DNA from: Spirochaetota bacterium
GTDB lineage: Bacteria > Spirochaetota > UBA4802 > UB4802
Length of the DNA: 12,945 bases
Reading direction: 5' to 3'
Assembly: GCA_029548025.1 (NCBI GenBank)
Contig: JAKPOE010000324.1
Location: 1 to 12,945, forward strand
Shown here: positions 1 to 7,499 of the stretch, one piece after another
How positions within the stretch are numbered: position 1 is the first letter of the stretch
How the letters are laid out: each line of letters begins with the position of its first letter
The notes under the pieces: model-generated
What the model saw: the letters and a program-made list of their open reading frames with translations, nothing else
Told to the model about the DNA's origin: nothing
The model's database searches: none
Position numbers and translations under genes: made by a program

Positions 1-1
1 G

Positions 2-402
2 TACGTGATTGCACCTGTTGAGCTCATTGTTATATTATATAAAAAAAATGGAAAAAGACATCAGGTTCTAGAAAGTCGGATATAACAAAAGAAGAATTTA
101 TGGAATGGACAAATGGGTTATGGACATTTTCCGGTGAAAGCAAGAAACGTATAGGCCATCCCGCACCATTTCCAATTGAATTACCAAAACGGTGCATAAA
201 ATTATTTTCATTTATCGATGATATAATTTTGGACCCATTTATGGGGTCAGGAACAACGCTTATTGCTGCCTATAACTTAAAAAGAAATGCAATAGGGATT
301 GATTTAGATACTTCATATTGTGCATTAGCAAAAGATAGAATCATTAAAGAATGTACTATATATCAGGATGATCTATGTAAGGCTGTAAATTATGAGAAAT
401 GA
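2..402 (+). pseudogene. Site-specific DNA-methyltransferase (N6-adenine/N4-cytosine type), 3' end, frame broken at an A8 run
   Basis: This is the C-terminal part of an SAM-dependent DNA methyltransferase; the gene begins outside the window. Frame 2 reads VIAPVELIVILYKK up to the run of eight A at 41-48 and then stops at 83-85. From position 43 the other frame continues the family pattern (KKTSGSRKSDI, EFMEWTNGLW, HPAPFPIELPKRCIKL). It then shows the SAM-binding motif I DPFMGSGTT (residues DPFMGSGTT at about 232-258) and ends at TGA 400-402. Motif I near the C terminus fits the beta-type order, where the DPPY motif comes first and lies off the left edge. One extra A in the run would join the two frames exactly. 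The break may be a real mutation, a phase-variable tract or a sequencing error. An internal ATG at 100 gives an open frame of 100 residues, but it would lack the catalytic motif. Confidence 0.85.
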
Positions 403-432
403 CACTATATCTGATATCATTTTAGAATATTT

Positions 433-487
433 TTAACGTTATCTTCATAAAATATTTATAATTTCTTTACATAGTGGTGACTAATTT
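433..487 (+). promoter_or_regulatory. Pho box and -10 region of the pstCA promoter
   Basis: Four hexamers lie at an exact 11-base period: TTAACG (433-438), TTCATA (444-449), TTTATA (455-460) and TTTACA (466-471). This is the direct-repeat layout bound by PhoB/PhoP-type regulators (Bacillus consensus TTAACA with 5-base spacers). A -10-like TAATTT follows 10 bases later at 482-487, with no separate -35 box, as expected for an activator-dependent promoter. Transcription would start near 494. A second, weaker sigma70-like pair, TTGATT (501-506) and TATAAT (526-531), would start at the pstC ATG itself. Confidence 0.7.
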
Positions 488-534
488 AAAGTTGATTATC
501 TTGATTTTGATTATACCATTTACACTATAATATC

Positions 535-1443
535 ATGCTCAAAGAAAGATTAAAAATAGCTTTAAACATCCACACTGCCAGCGACAGGATTATACGGTAT
601 ATCTTTGCTGTTGTAGGGTTTGTTTCTGTTGCTTTTTTGTTTTTAATTATGATATTTCTTTTTAAAGAGGGATTGCCAGTATTCAATAGTGTGAGTGTGA
701 AGGAGTTTTTGTTTGGTACAAGCTGGTACCCAACATCTGTGCCACCAAAGTTTGGCACATTGCCATTGATTGTTGCATCGTTGACGGTAACATTTTTTGC
801 AGCAGCTTTTGCTGTGCCATTTAGCATGGCAATAGCTATATATCTTTCGGAATTAGCTCCAGCCACTCTCCGTGAAATAGTCAAACCCATAATAGAGCTC
901 ATTGCATCCATCCCATCGGTCATTATTGGTTTTTTTGGCATGGTGGTTGTTGCCCCGTTTTTGCAGGATCATTTTGATATTGATACAGGACTTAATGTAT
1001 TAAATGCTGCTATTATGCTTGCCTTTATGGCCATACCAACTATCGCCAGTATTTCTGAGGATGCGTTATCGTCCGTGCCAGCATCACTAAAAGAGGCATC
1101 GTATGCATTAGGTGCTAACAGATGGCAAACGATAGTTCATATCACCATGCCTGCAGCGCTTTCGGGGGTATGGACCGCTATCATTCTGGGTATTTCACGT
1201 GTATTGGGTGAAACAATGGTGGTACTGATGGTTGCCGGTGGAGCTACTATCTTTCCCACATCCCTTTTTGATCCGGTGCGCCCCTTAACAGCAAACATAG
1301 CTGCCGAAATGGCAGAGGCGTCATATCGCAGCGATCATTATTTTGCGCTGTTTGCCATTGGTATCATACTCTTTGTACTGACATTGCTGTTTAATGTCAT
1401 TGCCAACTATCTTTCCATGAAATATAAGTTTAAATGGAATTAA
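535..1443 (+). CDS. pstC: Phosphate ABC transporter permease PstC
   Basis: Inner-membrane channel subunit of the high-affinity phosphate importer PstSCAB, pairing with PstA to move phosphate delivered by PstS. The 302-residue length is normal for the family. A first membrane helix lies at about 20-44, followed by a periplasmic loop with GTSWYPT (61-67) and five more hydrophobic segments in a binding-protein-dependent transport domain (about 75-298). The ABC-contact (EAA) loop is EASYALGANRWQTI at 187-200. The SRVLGETMVV stretch at 221-230 is also typical of PstC. pstA follows after four bases, so the two are co-transcribed. No clear Shine-Dalgarno sequence precedes this ATG; the nearest upstream in-frame stop (508-510) leaves no other ATG, so the start is the likely one but translation signals are weak. 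A Pho box lies upstream. Confidence 0.95.
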   Translation: MLKERLKIALNIHTASDRIIRYIFAVVGFVSVAFLFLIMIFLFKEGLPVFNSVSVKEFLFGTSWYPTSVPPKFGTLPLIVASLTVTFFAAAFAVPFSMAIAIYLSELAPATLREIVKPIIELIASIPSVIIGFFGMVVVAPFLQDHFDIDTGLNVLNAAIMLAFMAIPTIASISEDALSSVPASLKEASYALGANRWQTIVHITMPAALSGVWTAIILGISRVLGETMVVLMVAGGATIFPTSLFDPVRPLTANIAAEMAEASYRSDHYFALFAIGIILFVLTLLFNVIANYLSMKYKFKWN

Positions 1444-1447
1444 TATA

Positions 1448-2314
1448 ATGGCAACGTTACAACAAAAAGCAAAATATTATGAGACCTCTTCATTTGTTAT
1501 CATTACAATACTGTCATATGCAATCATTGGTTTTTTACTGTTTGTATTGGGATATATTTTTTTGCAGGGTTACAAAGCGCTTTCATGGGATTTCATAGTA
1601 AGCTTCCCAAAAAATGAGATGCGTGAAGGCGGAATATTTCCTGCCATTATCGGTACATTGTATTTGATGATAGGCTCATCACTTGTATCCGTTCCCATTG
1701 GTATTATGACAGCAATCTATTTAACCGAGTATGTTGAAAATGTAACAGTACTCAACTTTATACGGCTGGGTATTAATAATTTAGCAGGCGTTCCGTCAGT
1801 AGTCTTTGGTCTTTTTGGAATGAGTGTATTTGTTATATTTCTTGATTTTGGTTCATCCATTATTGCCGGCTCGCTAACGCTGGGAATACTTAATCTTCCG
1901 CTTGTCATACGCTCCACAGAAGAAGCTTTACTTACTGTTCCCATGTCATATAGGGAAGCATCATTATCGCTGGGTGCCACCAGGTGGCAAACCATTTATA
2001 AGATAGTTGTGCCAACTGCACTTCCCGGCATATTGACCGGCATCATGCTTTCACTTGGGCGTGCAGCGGGAGAAACAGCTCCCATCATGTTTACCTGTGC
2101 CACGTTTTACACACCGTTTGTACCGGATTCGCTTTTTAGTGAGGTCATGGCATTGCCATACCATATCTATGTTCTGGCAACTGCCGGCACCCACATAGAA
2201 GCTACCCGCCCTATCCAATATGGAACAGCTATCGTGCTGATAGTCCTTGTACTTGGACTTAATCTTGCCGGAATGATCATGCGCTATAGCTATAGAAAGA
2301 AATTGAAAGGATAA
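1448..2314 (+). CDS. pstA: Phosphate ABC transporter permease PstA
   Basis: Second membrane subunit of the phosphate importer. The protein has 288 residues, normal for PstA, with an N-terminal helix at about 16-40 and a transport domain from about 65 with five more hydrophobic segments. The EAA loop that contacts the ATPase reads EASLSLGATRWQTI at 170-183, and GRAAGETAPIM (204-214) is a PstA hallmark. The gene starts four bases after pstC and has only a weak GGA ribosome site, so it may depend on translation of pstC. The unit ends here. The ATPase gene pstB, usually next in line, is instead about 4 kb away on the other strand. No strong terminator follows; a 6-bp hairpin with a 5-base loop (2362-2378) lies downstream. 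Confidence 0.95.
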   Translation: MATLQQKAKYYETSSFVIITILSYAIIGFLLFVLGYIFLQGYKALSWDFIVSFPKNEMREGGIFPAIIGTLYLMIGSSLVSVPIGIMTAIYLTEYVENVTVLNFIRLGINNLAGVPSVVFGLFGMSVFVIFLDFGSSIIAGSLTLGILNLPLVIRSTEEALLTVPMSYREASLSLGATRWQTIYKIVVPTALPGILTGIMLSLGRAAGETAPIMFTCATFYTPFVPDSLFSEVMALPYHIYVLATAGTHIEATRPIQYGTAIVLIVLVLGLNLAGMIMRYSYRKKLKG

Positions 2315-2379
2315 ATGAAATATTTTTTATTGTAAGCATATACCTGTATTCCAAAACAGTGAATGAAGCTAATTCATTG

Positions 2380-2407
2380 TTGACATAATTTTTACTTAGT
2401 ATATTAT
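2380..2407 (+). promoter_or_regulatory. Sigma70-like promoter of the toxin-antitoxin remnant
   Basis: A perfect -35 TTGACA at 2380-2385 is followed after 16 bases by TATTAT at 2402-2407. A start site about 7 bases further on would lie near 2414. This favours the ATG at 2415 over the ATG at 2406, which overlaps the -10 box. A small inverted repeat (AATGAA 2362-2367, TTCATT 2373-2378) sits just upstream of the -35 and could be an operator. Confidence 0.5.
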
Positions 2408-2414
2408 GTTTGTG

Positions 2415-2865
2415 ATGAAAAATGCAAATAAAATTTATATGGATGTTTGCTCATTATGTAGGCCATTTGATGGCCAGCACTATTTGCGCATACGTTTAGA
2501 AACAAATGCAGTTAATCTTATATTATCTAAAGTAAAAGATTCACATCTTGAATTAATTAATTCCCCTGTGCTTATAAAAGAAATTGAATCAATTGATGAT
2601 GATCTGGAAAGAACTGAATTATGCAATTATTAAATAAATATGGTAAAATCTATAATTTCAAAGCTGATATATTGAAAACAGAATTGAAACATTAATATCA
2701 TTGCGTTTTGGTATAGCCGATGCCGCACATATTGCATTTGCTGAATATTATAATGCTATATTTATTACATGTGATGACAAATTATTGAATAAATGTAAAA
2801 AATATATTAATATTATCCCATCATATAATCCTGTTATATTTTGCGAGAAGGAGAAATTAAAATGA
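2415..2865 (+). pseudogene. PIN-domain toxin (VapC-like), broken by two frameshifts
   Basis: The fragments together resemble a PIN-domain ribonuclease, the toxin of type II toxin-antitoxin pairs. The first frame gives KIYMDVCSLCRPFD (the first conserved Asp of the fold) and RIRLETNAV, and runs to a stop at 2631-2633. A second frame from about 2621 gives LLNKYGKIYNFKADIL and stops at about 2695. A third, from about 2677, gives FGIADAAHIAFAEYY and ITCDDKLL, the C-terminal PIN motifs with their acidic residues, and ends at TGA 2863-2865. Two shifts about 60 bases apart are needed to restore one frame, so it is probably dead; sequencing error at two sites is less likely. The TGA overlaps the ATG of the next gene as ATGA, the usual coupling of such pairs. 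Confidence 0.7.
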
Positions 2866-3059
2866 GAGCATCAAGGTATTTAAGTGAAAAAGAGATGTTA
2901 CAGAAAGGGATCGATGTTCTGTTAGATGCATTAGGTCCGGTTGAAACAGTGCGCTTCTTGAATATATCTCGTGATAAAAGGATCGAATCTGTTAAACGGC
3001 ATAGAATGTGGCAGAAAAGTTTAAAAAAAGATGATTTTATAAATGAAATAGTAAAGTAA
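2862..3059 (+). CDS. Small antitoxin-like protein, partner of the PIN toxin
   Basis: A 65-residue charged protein, MRASRYLSEKEMLQKG at the N terminus and KRHRMWQKSLKKDDF near the C terminus. I recognise this pattern only loosely, as the kind of small protein encoded beside PIN-domain toxins, where it would bind and neutralise the nuclease. The start at 2862 is chosen because AAGGAG (2848-2853) lies 8 bases upstream and the ATG overlaps the toxin's stop codon. A TTG at 2841 in the same frame has no ribosome site. The order toxin then antitoxin is reversed from the commonest layout. The gene is intact while its toxin is broken, which would be harmless to the cell. It has no visible membrane or signal segment. 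The antitoxin role is inferred from context and resemblance. Confidence 0.65.
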   Translation: MRASRYLSEKEMLQKGIDVLLDALGPVETVRFLNISRDKRIESVKRHRMWQKSLKKDDFINEIVK

Positions 3060-3071
3060 ATTTAGTAAGGG

Positions 3072-3098
3072 CAACATACTCAACATACTCAACATACT
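3072..3098 (+). repeat. Three tandem copies of a 9-base repeat
   Basis: CAACATACT occurs three times without interruption (3072-3080, 3081-3089, 3090-3098), between the antitoxin-like gene and the phoR terminator. It lies outside any gene. Such a short array can change copy number by slippage. Confidence 0.9.
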
Positions 3099-3102
3099 AT
3101 TG

Positions 3103-3146
3103 AAACAAAGCAGGGTATAAACTAATTCATGAAAGAATTACCCTGC
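3103..3146 (-). terminator. Intrinsic terminator of the pstB-phoU-phoB-phoR operon
   Basis: Read on the minus strand, GCAGGGTA (3146-3139) pairs with TACCCTGC (3117-3110). A smaller inner stem AATTC/GAATT sits inside, and the outer arm is followed by TTTGTTT (3109-3103). The first arm overlaps the last codons and stop of phoR, as compact terminators often do. Confidence 0.7.
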
Positions 3147-4874
3147 CCATGGTATTGTTATGGCAAACACCGTACCATTCATTGATGAGGTAACGCTAAC
3201 ATTCCATCCTAAAATCTGAGCTGCATGTTTAACAATTGAAAGCCCAAGCCCTGTACCGCCAGTATCACGTGAACGGCTTTTATCAACGCGGTAAAATCGC
3301 TCAAAGATACGGGGTATTTCATCCTGAGGTATTCCAACACCTGTGTCAGCGATGCTTATTGAAATAGTTGCTGTTTTAACAGCGCTTTTAATGGTGATTG
3401 CTCCATTAGGATTATTGTAATTGATGGCATTATCAATAATGTTAAAAAAAATCTCTTCAGTTAAGAATGCATTGCCGGCAATAGTTTCAGGGATTGCATC
3501 AATATCCATAACTATCGCCAGATTTTTCTTTTGTATTTTTGGAGTTAGCAATTCAATACACCGGGTAATAATAGTTTTGATATCAATATATTCAGTAACT
3601 GCATACGCAGTTGTTTCCAATTCATTGAGCTTCAGCATATCATTGATGATAGCATTTTGCCGTTCAAGATTGGCAAGTGCATTGTCAATAAATTGGCCGG
3701 CAGTTTTTTCGTCCAGGGAGATGTCCTTTATTGTTTCAAGGTAACCCCGGATAATGCTGATAGGTGTTTTAAGCTCATGTGACAGGTTGCCAACAAGATC
3801 AGATTTTAACTTCTGGATGCGTTTTTGCTCGGTTACATCATGCATCAAAAGTAAGATGCCACTATCAGGCTGGGGAAAAGGGTAGATAAATATCTGGAAG
3901 TGATTGCTGCCAATGGTTTCTTCAAAAGAAAAATTTTGCCGTTGTGATAGTGCAACATGAATCTTTGCATTGAGCTGGCTATGGCGTATAATGGAAAAAT
4001 AATAGGTATTGGTGACAGTTTCGGGGAACTGGAACAGTTCTATAAAAGCTTTATTGTATACAGTAATTTTTTTACTATCATCAATGAGCGCTATTGGATC
4101 ATGAATGCTTTCAATTATCATAAAGAGCTTATTCTTTTGGGCAGTGAGCTCGTTTATGCGTGCCTGTATATTGTCGGCTAATCTGTTCATGGAATTTTGT
4201 AGATAGCCCATCTCATCGTCTTTGTAGTTGAGGATGCGGGTGTTTAGATCGCCATGAAAAAATTGATCAATAAATTGCAATGATTCAGCTATTGGCTTTG
4301 TAAAGATTGTAGCAAAAATATAATTTGCAGCAATGGTCAGCACAAGCACAGCAAATCCCACGATGAGTATATTTTTTGTTAAGGCTCCAATAAGTATATT
4401 GATTGCACCAAGTGATTTTGCCGTTCGTATATAGTAGTTATCAAAATATTTTGCAACATACAGCATATCAGATTTGACAGTTTTGCTATAGCGGATTGCA
4501 CTTCCTACCCCTTTTGTACGGGATTGCAGTATTTCCGGGCGGTAAAGGTGATTTTCCATCAACTCCGGATTGGCAAAAGAATCAAAATAAACAGTTCCAT
4601 CATCCGTAATGATAGTAATTCTCAACGAACTTTTATATGATACATTTTTTAATGAAGCAACAACATCATGATTTTGAAAAAGAACATAATTGAAAGGTTT
4701 ATGATAGGAATGTAAATAGATATGTATGTTTTCAATATTTTGCTGCAACTCCGCTTCTTGAAATGCGATGAAAGCAGAGTGAATGTGGTGATTGATATAC
4801 ATCAAAAGAAACGAAATAAAGATTACCAGGGCGACGGTGTATACTACTACAAGTTTTGTCTTCAGCCTTTTCAT
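3138..4874 (-). CDS. phoR: Phosphate-regulon sensor histidine kinase PhoR
   Basis: Membrane-bound kinase that phosphorylates PhoB when phosphate is short. The 578 residues show a first membrane helix (8-27) and an extracytoplasmic sensor of about 140 residues, with the PhoR-like stretch ITIITDDGTVYFDS at 86-99. A second helix (167-190) and HAMP linker (190-245) follow. Next come a PAS domain (about 250-350), a dimerisation domain with the phospho-accepting His in NLSHELKTP (His366), and an ATPase domain. The ATPase shows N box DNAINYN (481-487), DTGVG (510-514), F box IFERFYR (523-529) and GGTGLG (539-544), so all catalytic boxes are intact. The long sensor makes it the Bacillus-like type rather than the short E. 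coli type. It is last in the operon, 28 bases after phoB. An AAGGAG lies at 4898-4903, too far (about 23 bases) to serve the ATG well, and an in-frame stop at 4881-4883 excludes an earlier start. Confidence 0.92.
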   Translation of the reverse strand: MKRLKTKLVVVYTVALVIFISFLLMYINHHIHSAFIAFQEAELQQNIENIHIYLHSYHKPFNYVLFQNHDVVASLKNVSYKSSLRITIITDDGTVYFDSFANPELMENHLYRPEILQSRTKGVGSAIRYSKTVKSDMLYVAKYFDNYYIRTAKSLGAINILIGALTKNILIVGFAVLVLTIAANYIFATIFTKPIAESLQFIDQFFHGDLNTRILNYKDDEMGYLQNSMNRLADNIQARINELTAQKNKLFMIIESIHDPIALIDDSKKITVYNKAFIELFQFPETVTNTYYFSIIRHSQLNAKIHVALSQRQNFSFEETIGSNHFQIFIYPFPQPDSGILLLMHDVTEQKRIQKLKSDLVGNLSHELKTPISIIRGYLETIKDISLDEKTAGQFIDNALANLERQNAIINDMLKLNELETTAYAVTEYIDIKTIITRCIELLTPKIQKKNLAIVMDIDAIPETIAGNAFLTEEIFFNIIDNAINYNNPNGAITIKSAVKTATISISIADTGVGIPQDEIPRIFERFYRVDKSRSRDTGGTGLGLSIVKHAAQILGWNVSVTSSMNGTVFAITIPWAG

Positions 4875-4902
4875 TACTGTTTACCAAAAAAGTTTTACTC
4901 CT

Positions 4903-5586
4903 TCAAACTTTTAGCCCATAACCAACGCCCGAATAGGTCTTTATAGCATCTTTGTATGTTCCCAGTTTTTTACGCAAATTCATGATGTGGACATCTATGG
5001 TTCTGTCAATGACATAAACATTATCACCACGGATGCTGTCAATAATATTGTCGCGACTAAAAATCTTACCGGGATACTGCATAAAAAGTTTTAAGATTAA
5101 AAATTCGGTTTTTGTAAGGTCAATATTTTGATTGTCGATAGTTACCTGAAATTTATCAGGATATAATGAAATCGCGTTATAGGTTAATATTTCTTTTGGC
5201 GATAGTTCCTGTTTAGTTTGTGAACGGCGCATGATTGCTTTTACTCTGGCAATCAGCTCATGAATGCTGAAGGGTTTGGTGAGGTAGTCATCGGCACCCA
5301 GTTCCAATCCCAGCACCTTATCCAGTTCGGCAGATTTTGCTGAAAGAAATAGGATGGGTATAGTGGTTAATTCTCTTGATGCACGGATGTGTTTGCATAA
5401 ATCCAGTCCATCCATACCGTTCATCATGATATCCAATATAAATAAATCAGGTTTTGCAATAGCAAGTTGTTTCAGTACTTCTTCAGCAGAAGCAAAGGTA
5501 TTGACATCATAGCCGTTTTTTTGCAGATTCACCTTCAAAATTTCACGGATATCTTTTTCATCATCCACAACATATATTTTTGACAT
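4903..5586 (-). CDS. phoB: Phosphate-regulon response regulator PhoB/PhoP (OmpR family)
   Basis: Cytoplasmic transcription factor activated by PhoR. The 227 residues hold a receiver domain (about 1-118) with the acidic pair DD at 8-9, the phospho-accepting Asp52 in FILDIMM, Ser82 in LFLSAKS, and Lys104 in YLTKPF. A winged-helix DNA-binding domain follows (about 130-227), with the recognition region RTIDVHIMNLRKKLG and the closing GVGYGLKV. AGGAG at 5593-5597 lies 6 bases before the ATG. The start is 3 bases after the phoU stop, so the genes are translationally close. Its expected binding sites are the 11-base-period repeats before pstC, pstB and pstS1, which would include its own operon and so give positive feedback. 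Whether the name PhoB or PhoP fits better cannot be settled from sequence alone. Confidence 0.92.
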   Translation of the reverse strand: MSKIYVVDDEKDIREILKVNLQKNGYDVNTFASAEEVLKQLAIAKPDLFILDIMMNGMDGLDLCKHIRASRELTTIPILFLSAKSAELDKVLGLELGADDYLTKPFSIHELIARVKAIMRRSQTKQELSPKEILTYNAISLYPDKFQVTIDNQNIDLTKTEFLILKLFMQYPGKIFSRDNIIDSIRGDNVYVIDRTIDVHIMNLRKKLGTYKDAIKTYSGVGYGLKV

Positions 5587-5589
5587 CGT

Positions 5590-6243
5590 TTACTCCTGGT
5601 GTCGTATGTCCTCGCCCTGTATATAGTATACCGCACGCTCGGCAATATTGGTTGCATGGTCGCCAATTCGCTCTAATGCTCGTGCAACCGTGATAAGCCC
5701 AAATGCTGGCGATATGGTTGCAGGATTTTCTACCATAAAGCTAAACAGCTCACGGTTGATCTGCATATTAAGCTCGTCAACCTCTTTATCCATATCTATA
5801 CATCGCTTTGCATAATCAATATTCTTTTCGGTGATTGCTCTAAACGCCAGTTTTATCATATCGATGCAAATTTTTTCCATACGAGGGATGTCAATAAGCG
5901 GTTTAAGCAGTGATTTGCCCTCTAACCGTATTGTCTCTTTTGCGATGTTGGTTGCAAAATCACCTATTCTTTCTAAATCAGTGTTTGATTTAAATAGTGC
6001 TAAAATAAGCCGTAAGTCTGCTGCTGCGGGCTGCTTTGTTACAAGGATTCTTACACACTCTTCATCAATAAAAACCTCTAATGTATCAAGGGCAGTATCT
6101 TTCTGGATAACTTTTTCAGCTAATTTGACATCAATATTTTTTAGTGATTGGACTGAATCTTCAACTGCTTCGATGGCAATATCTGCCATCTCCAGTATCT
6201 TCCGTATTAGCTCATTAAGTTCCTGCTCTAAATGAGTAGACAT
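5590..6243 (-). CDS. phoU: Phosphate transport regulator PhoU
   Basis: Cytoplasmic helical protein that links the Pst transporter to PhoR and keeps signalling off when phosphate is plentiful. The 217 residues form two repeated three-helix halves, each with the family's metal-binding signature: ERIGDFATN at 91-99 and ERIGDHATN at 191-199. Length and both motifs are normal. The start at 6243 is preferred over an in-frame ATG at 6264 because AAAGGAG (6250-6256) sits 6 bases upstream, while the earlier ATG would lie against the pstB stop. It follows pstB by 24 bases, which matches the usual pstB-phoU order. Confidence 0.94.
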   Translation of the reverse strand: MSTHLEQELNELIRKILEMADIAIEAVEDSVQSLKNIDVKLAEKVIQKDTALDTLEVFIDEECVRILVTKQPAAADLRLILALFKSNTDLERIGDFATNIAKETIRLEGKSLLKPLIDIPRMEKICIDMIKLAFRAITEKNIDYAKRCIDMDKEVDELNMQINRELFSFMVENPATISPAFGLITVARALERIGDHATNIAERAVYYIQGEDIRHQE

Positions 6244-6267
6244 TGTTATCTCCTTTAGGTGCAATAA

Positions 6268-7032
6268 TTAACCAAATTTTCCGGTGATGTAATTTTCGGT
6301 CATCTGCTTATCGGGTTTGGTAAACATCACTTCGGTTTTATTAACTTCTATGAGTTTGCCCATATAAAAAAATGCTGTGTAATCGCTAACCCGGGCTGCC
6401 TGCTGCATGTTATGTGTTACGATAATTATGGTATATTGCTTTTTTAAATCCTGAATAAGCTCTTCAATCTTTTGTGTTGAAATTGGGTCAAGCGCTGATG
6501 CAGGTTCATCCATCAGTATTATCTCAGGTTGCACTGCTATAGTGCGTGCAATACATAACCGCTGCTGCTGCCCGCCGGATAAGCTCATTGCCGAATCATT
6601 AAGCCTATCTTTAACCTCATCCCACAATGCAGTTCGTTTTAAAGAATCTTCAACTGTTTTTTCAATGATATAGCGATCTTTTATGCCATTAATCTTTAAT
6701 CCATATGCGATGTTATCAAAAATAGATTTTGGGAATGGATTTGATTTTTGAAATACCATGCCAACACGGCGCCTGAGCTGAGTGACATCATATTTTATAG
6801 TATAAATGGATTCACCGTCAATGGTCATGTCTCCAGCAATGTGCGTATACGGTATTATATCATTCATTCTGTTAATACAACGTAAAAATGTTGATTTACC
6901 ACAGCCTGAAGGGCCAATCAATGCCATTACCGAATTAGCTAATACAGTGAGGTCTATATCAAAAAGCGCCTGACTGCTACCATAGTAAAACGAAAGATTT
7001 TTTGCTTGGACTTTTATTTCTTTTTCAGACAT
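6268..7032 (-). CDS. pstB: Phosphate ABC transporter ATP-binding protein PstB
   Basis: ATPase that powers phosphate import through PstC/PstA from the cytoplasmic face. The 254 residues include Walker [10 protein letters not shown] (40-48), Q-loop Gln95, the PstB-typical [14 protein letters not shown] (95-108), ABC signature LSGGQQQRL (151-159), Walker B IILMDEP (171-177), the SALDP D-loop (179-183) and switch His207. All needed residues are present. It is the first gene of the minus-strand operon, with GGTGA (7036-7040) as a modest ribosome site and a two-repeat Pho box upstream. The split from pstC-pstA, which lie about 4 kb away on the other strand, is less common than the continuous pstSCAB order. 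Confidence 0.96.
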   Translation of the reverse strand: MSEKEIKVQAKNLSFYYGSSQALFDIDLTVLANSVMALIGPSGCGKSTFLRCINRMNDIIPYTHIAGDMTIDGESIYTIKYDVTQLRRRVGMVFQKSNPFPKSIFDNIAYGLKINGIKDRYIIEKTVEDSLKRTALWDEVKDRLNDSAMSLSGGQQQRLCIARTIAVQPEIILMDEPASALDPISTQKIEELIQDLKKQYTIIIVTHNMQQAARVSDYTAFFYMGKLIEVNKTEVMFTKPDKQMTENYITGKFG

Positions 7033-7083
7033 ATATCACCGTTATTATTCTTAATATTAATAATAACCCATCTTATTATAAAT

Positions 7084-7115
7084 AATATATTATGAAATTG
7101 TAAAGAAAATGTAAA
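7084..7115 (-). promoter_or_regulatory. Pho box and -10 region of the pstB operon
   Basis: On the minus strand TTTACA occurs at 7115-7110 and again at 7104-7099, exactly 11 bases apart, with CTTTACA in both copies. Nine bases on is a -10-like TATATT (7089-7084). The next hexamer position upstream (7126-7121) reads AGTTAT and is only a weak match. A perfect TATAAT at 7080-7075 is an alternative -10 further downstream. Confidence 0.7.
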
Positions 7116-7168
7116 GATTTATAACTGTTAATTCCAAAACGGAAAATTATGTACATATAATAATAAAT

Positions 7169-7201
7169 GTACACCCCGGCGCCGAAGACGGCGGGGTGTA
7201 C
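7169..7201. other. GC-rich hairpin between the divergent pstB and pstS1 promoters
   Basis: Arms GTACACCCCG (7169-7178) and CGGGGTGTAC (7192-7201) match perfectly. Inside, GCCG (7181-7184) and CGGC (7189-7192) can alternatively pair around AAGA. It is far richer in G+C than the several hundred bases around it. No T-run follows on either strand, and no gene points into it, so a simple terminator role is unlikely. It may be a protein-binding site or a copy of a dispersed palindromic repeat. Confidence 0.75.
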
Positions 7202-7421
7202 CTCATTTCAATTTAAAATTATTTTTAAGTAATAAAATAAATACTGACAATTTATAATAAAGTCATGTATAAAAGCATATATTTTTTTTAAAAATAAAGA
7301 CGTTATTCTTCTATAGTAGCCCTTCTGGATTGTGATTGGAAGATGTTTATCCATTTTCATTAGCATAATAGGGTTTCTAAAATAGTAATTATTCATACAA
7401 TTGTATCAGAAAATAGTTGCC

Positions 7422-7465
7422 AACCATTTTTTTCAATGATTAATCACATGAAAAGGTGGTTTTTT
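7422..7465 (+). terminator. Terminator-like hairpin with no known upstream gene
   Basis: The stretch 7202-7499 is very AT-rich and holds no gene I can support. In it, AACCA then a T-run and CA (7422-7435) can pair with TGAAAAGGTGGTT (7449-7461), with a small internal mismatch, followed by TTTT (7462-7465). A 12-base perfect palindrome ATACAATTGTAT lies just before it at 7395-7406. The pair could mark the end of a short unannotated transcript. Confidence 0.4.
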
Positions 7466-7499
7466 AAGATTTATCGATAATACATAAAAAAACATAAAA

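Noticed and set aside
525..941. Minus-strand frame opposite pstC, and similar frames opposite pstA, phoR, phoU and the patatin gene
   Set aside because: They are antisense shadows of well-supported genes and carry no domain features.
3072..3098. CRISPR-like repeat
   Set aside because: The units are only 9 bases and directly adjacent with no spacers; no cas genes are present.
7208..7396. Minus-strand reading frame of 62 residues in the AT-rich gap
   Set aside because: Composition is dominated by Ile, Tyr, Lys, Asn as in random AT-rich DNA, with no ribosome site or family motif.
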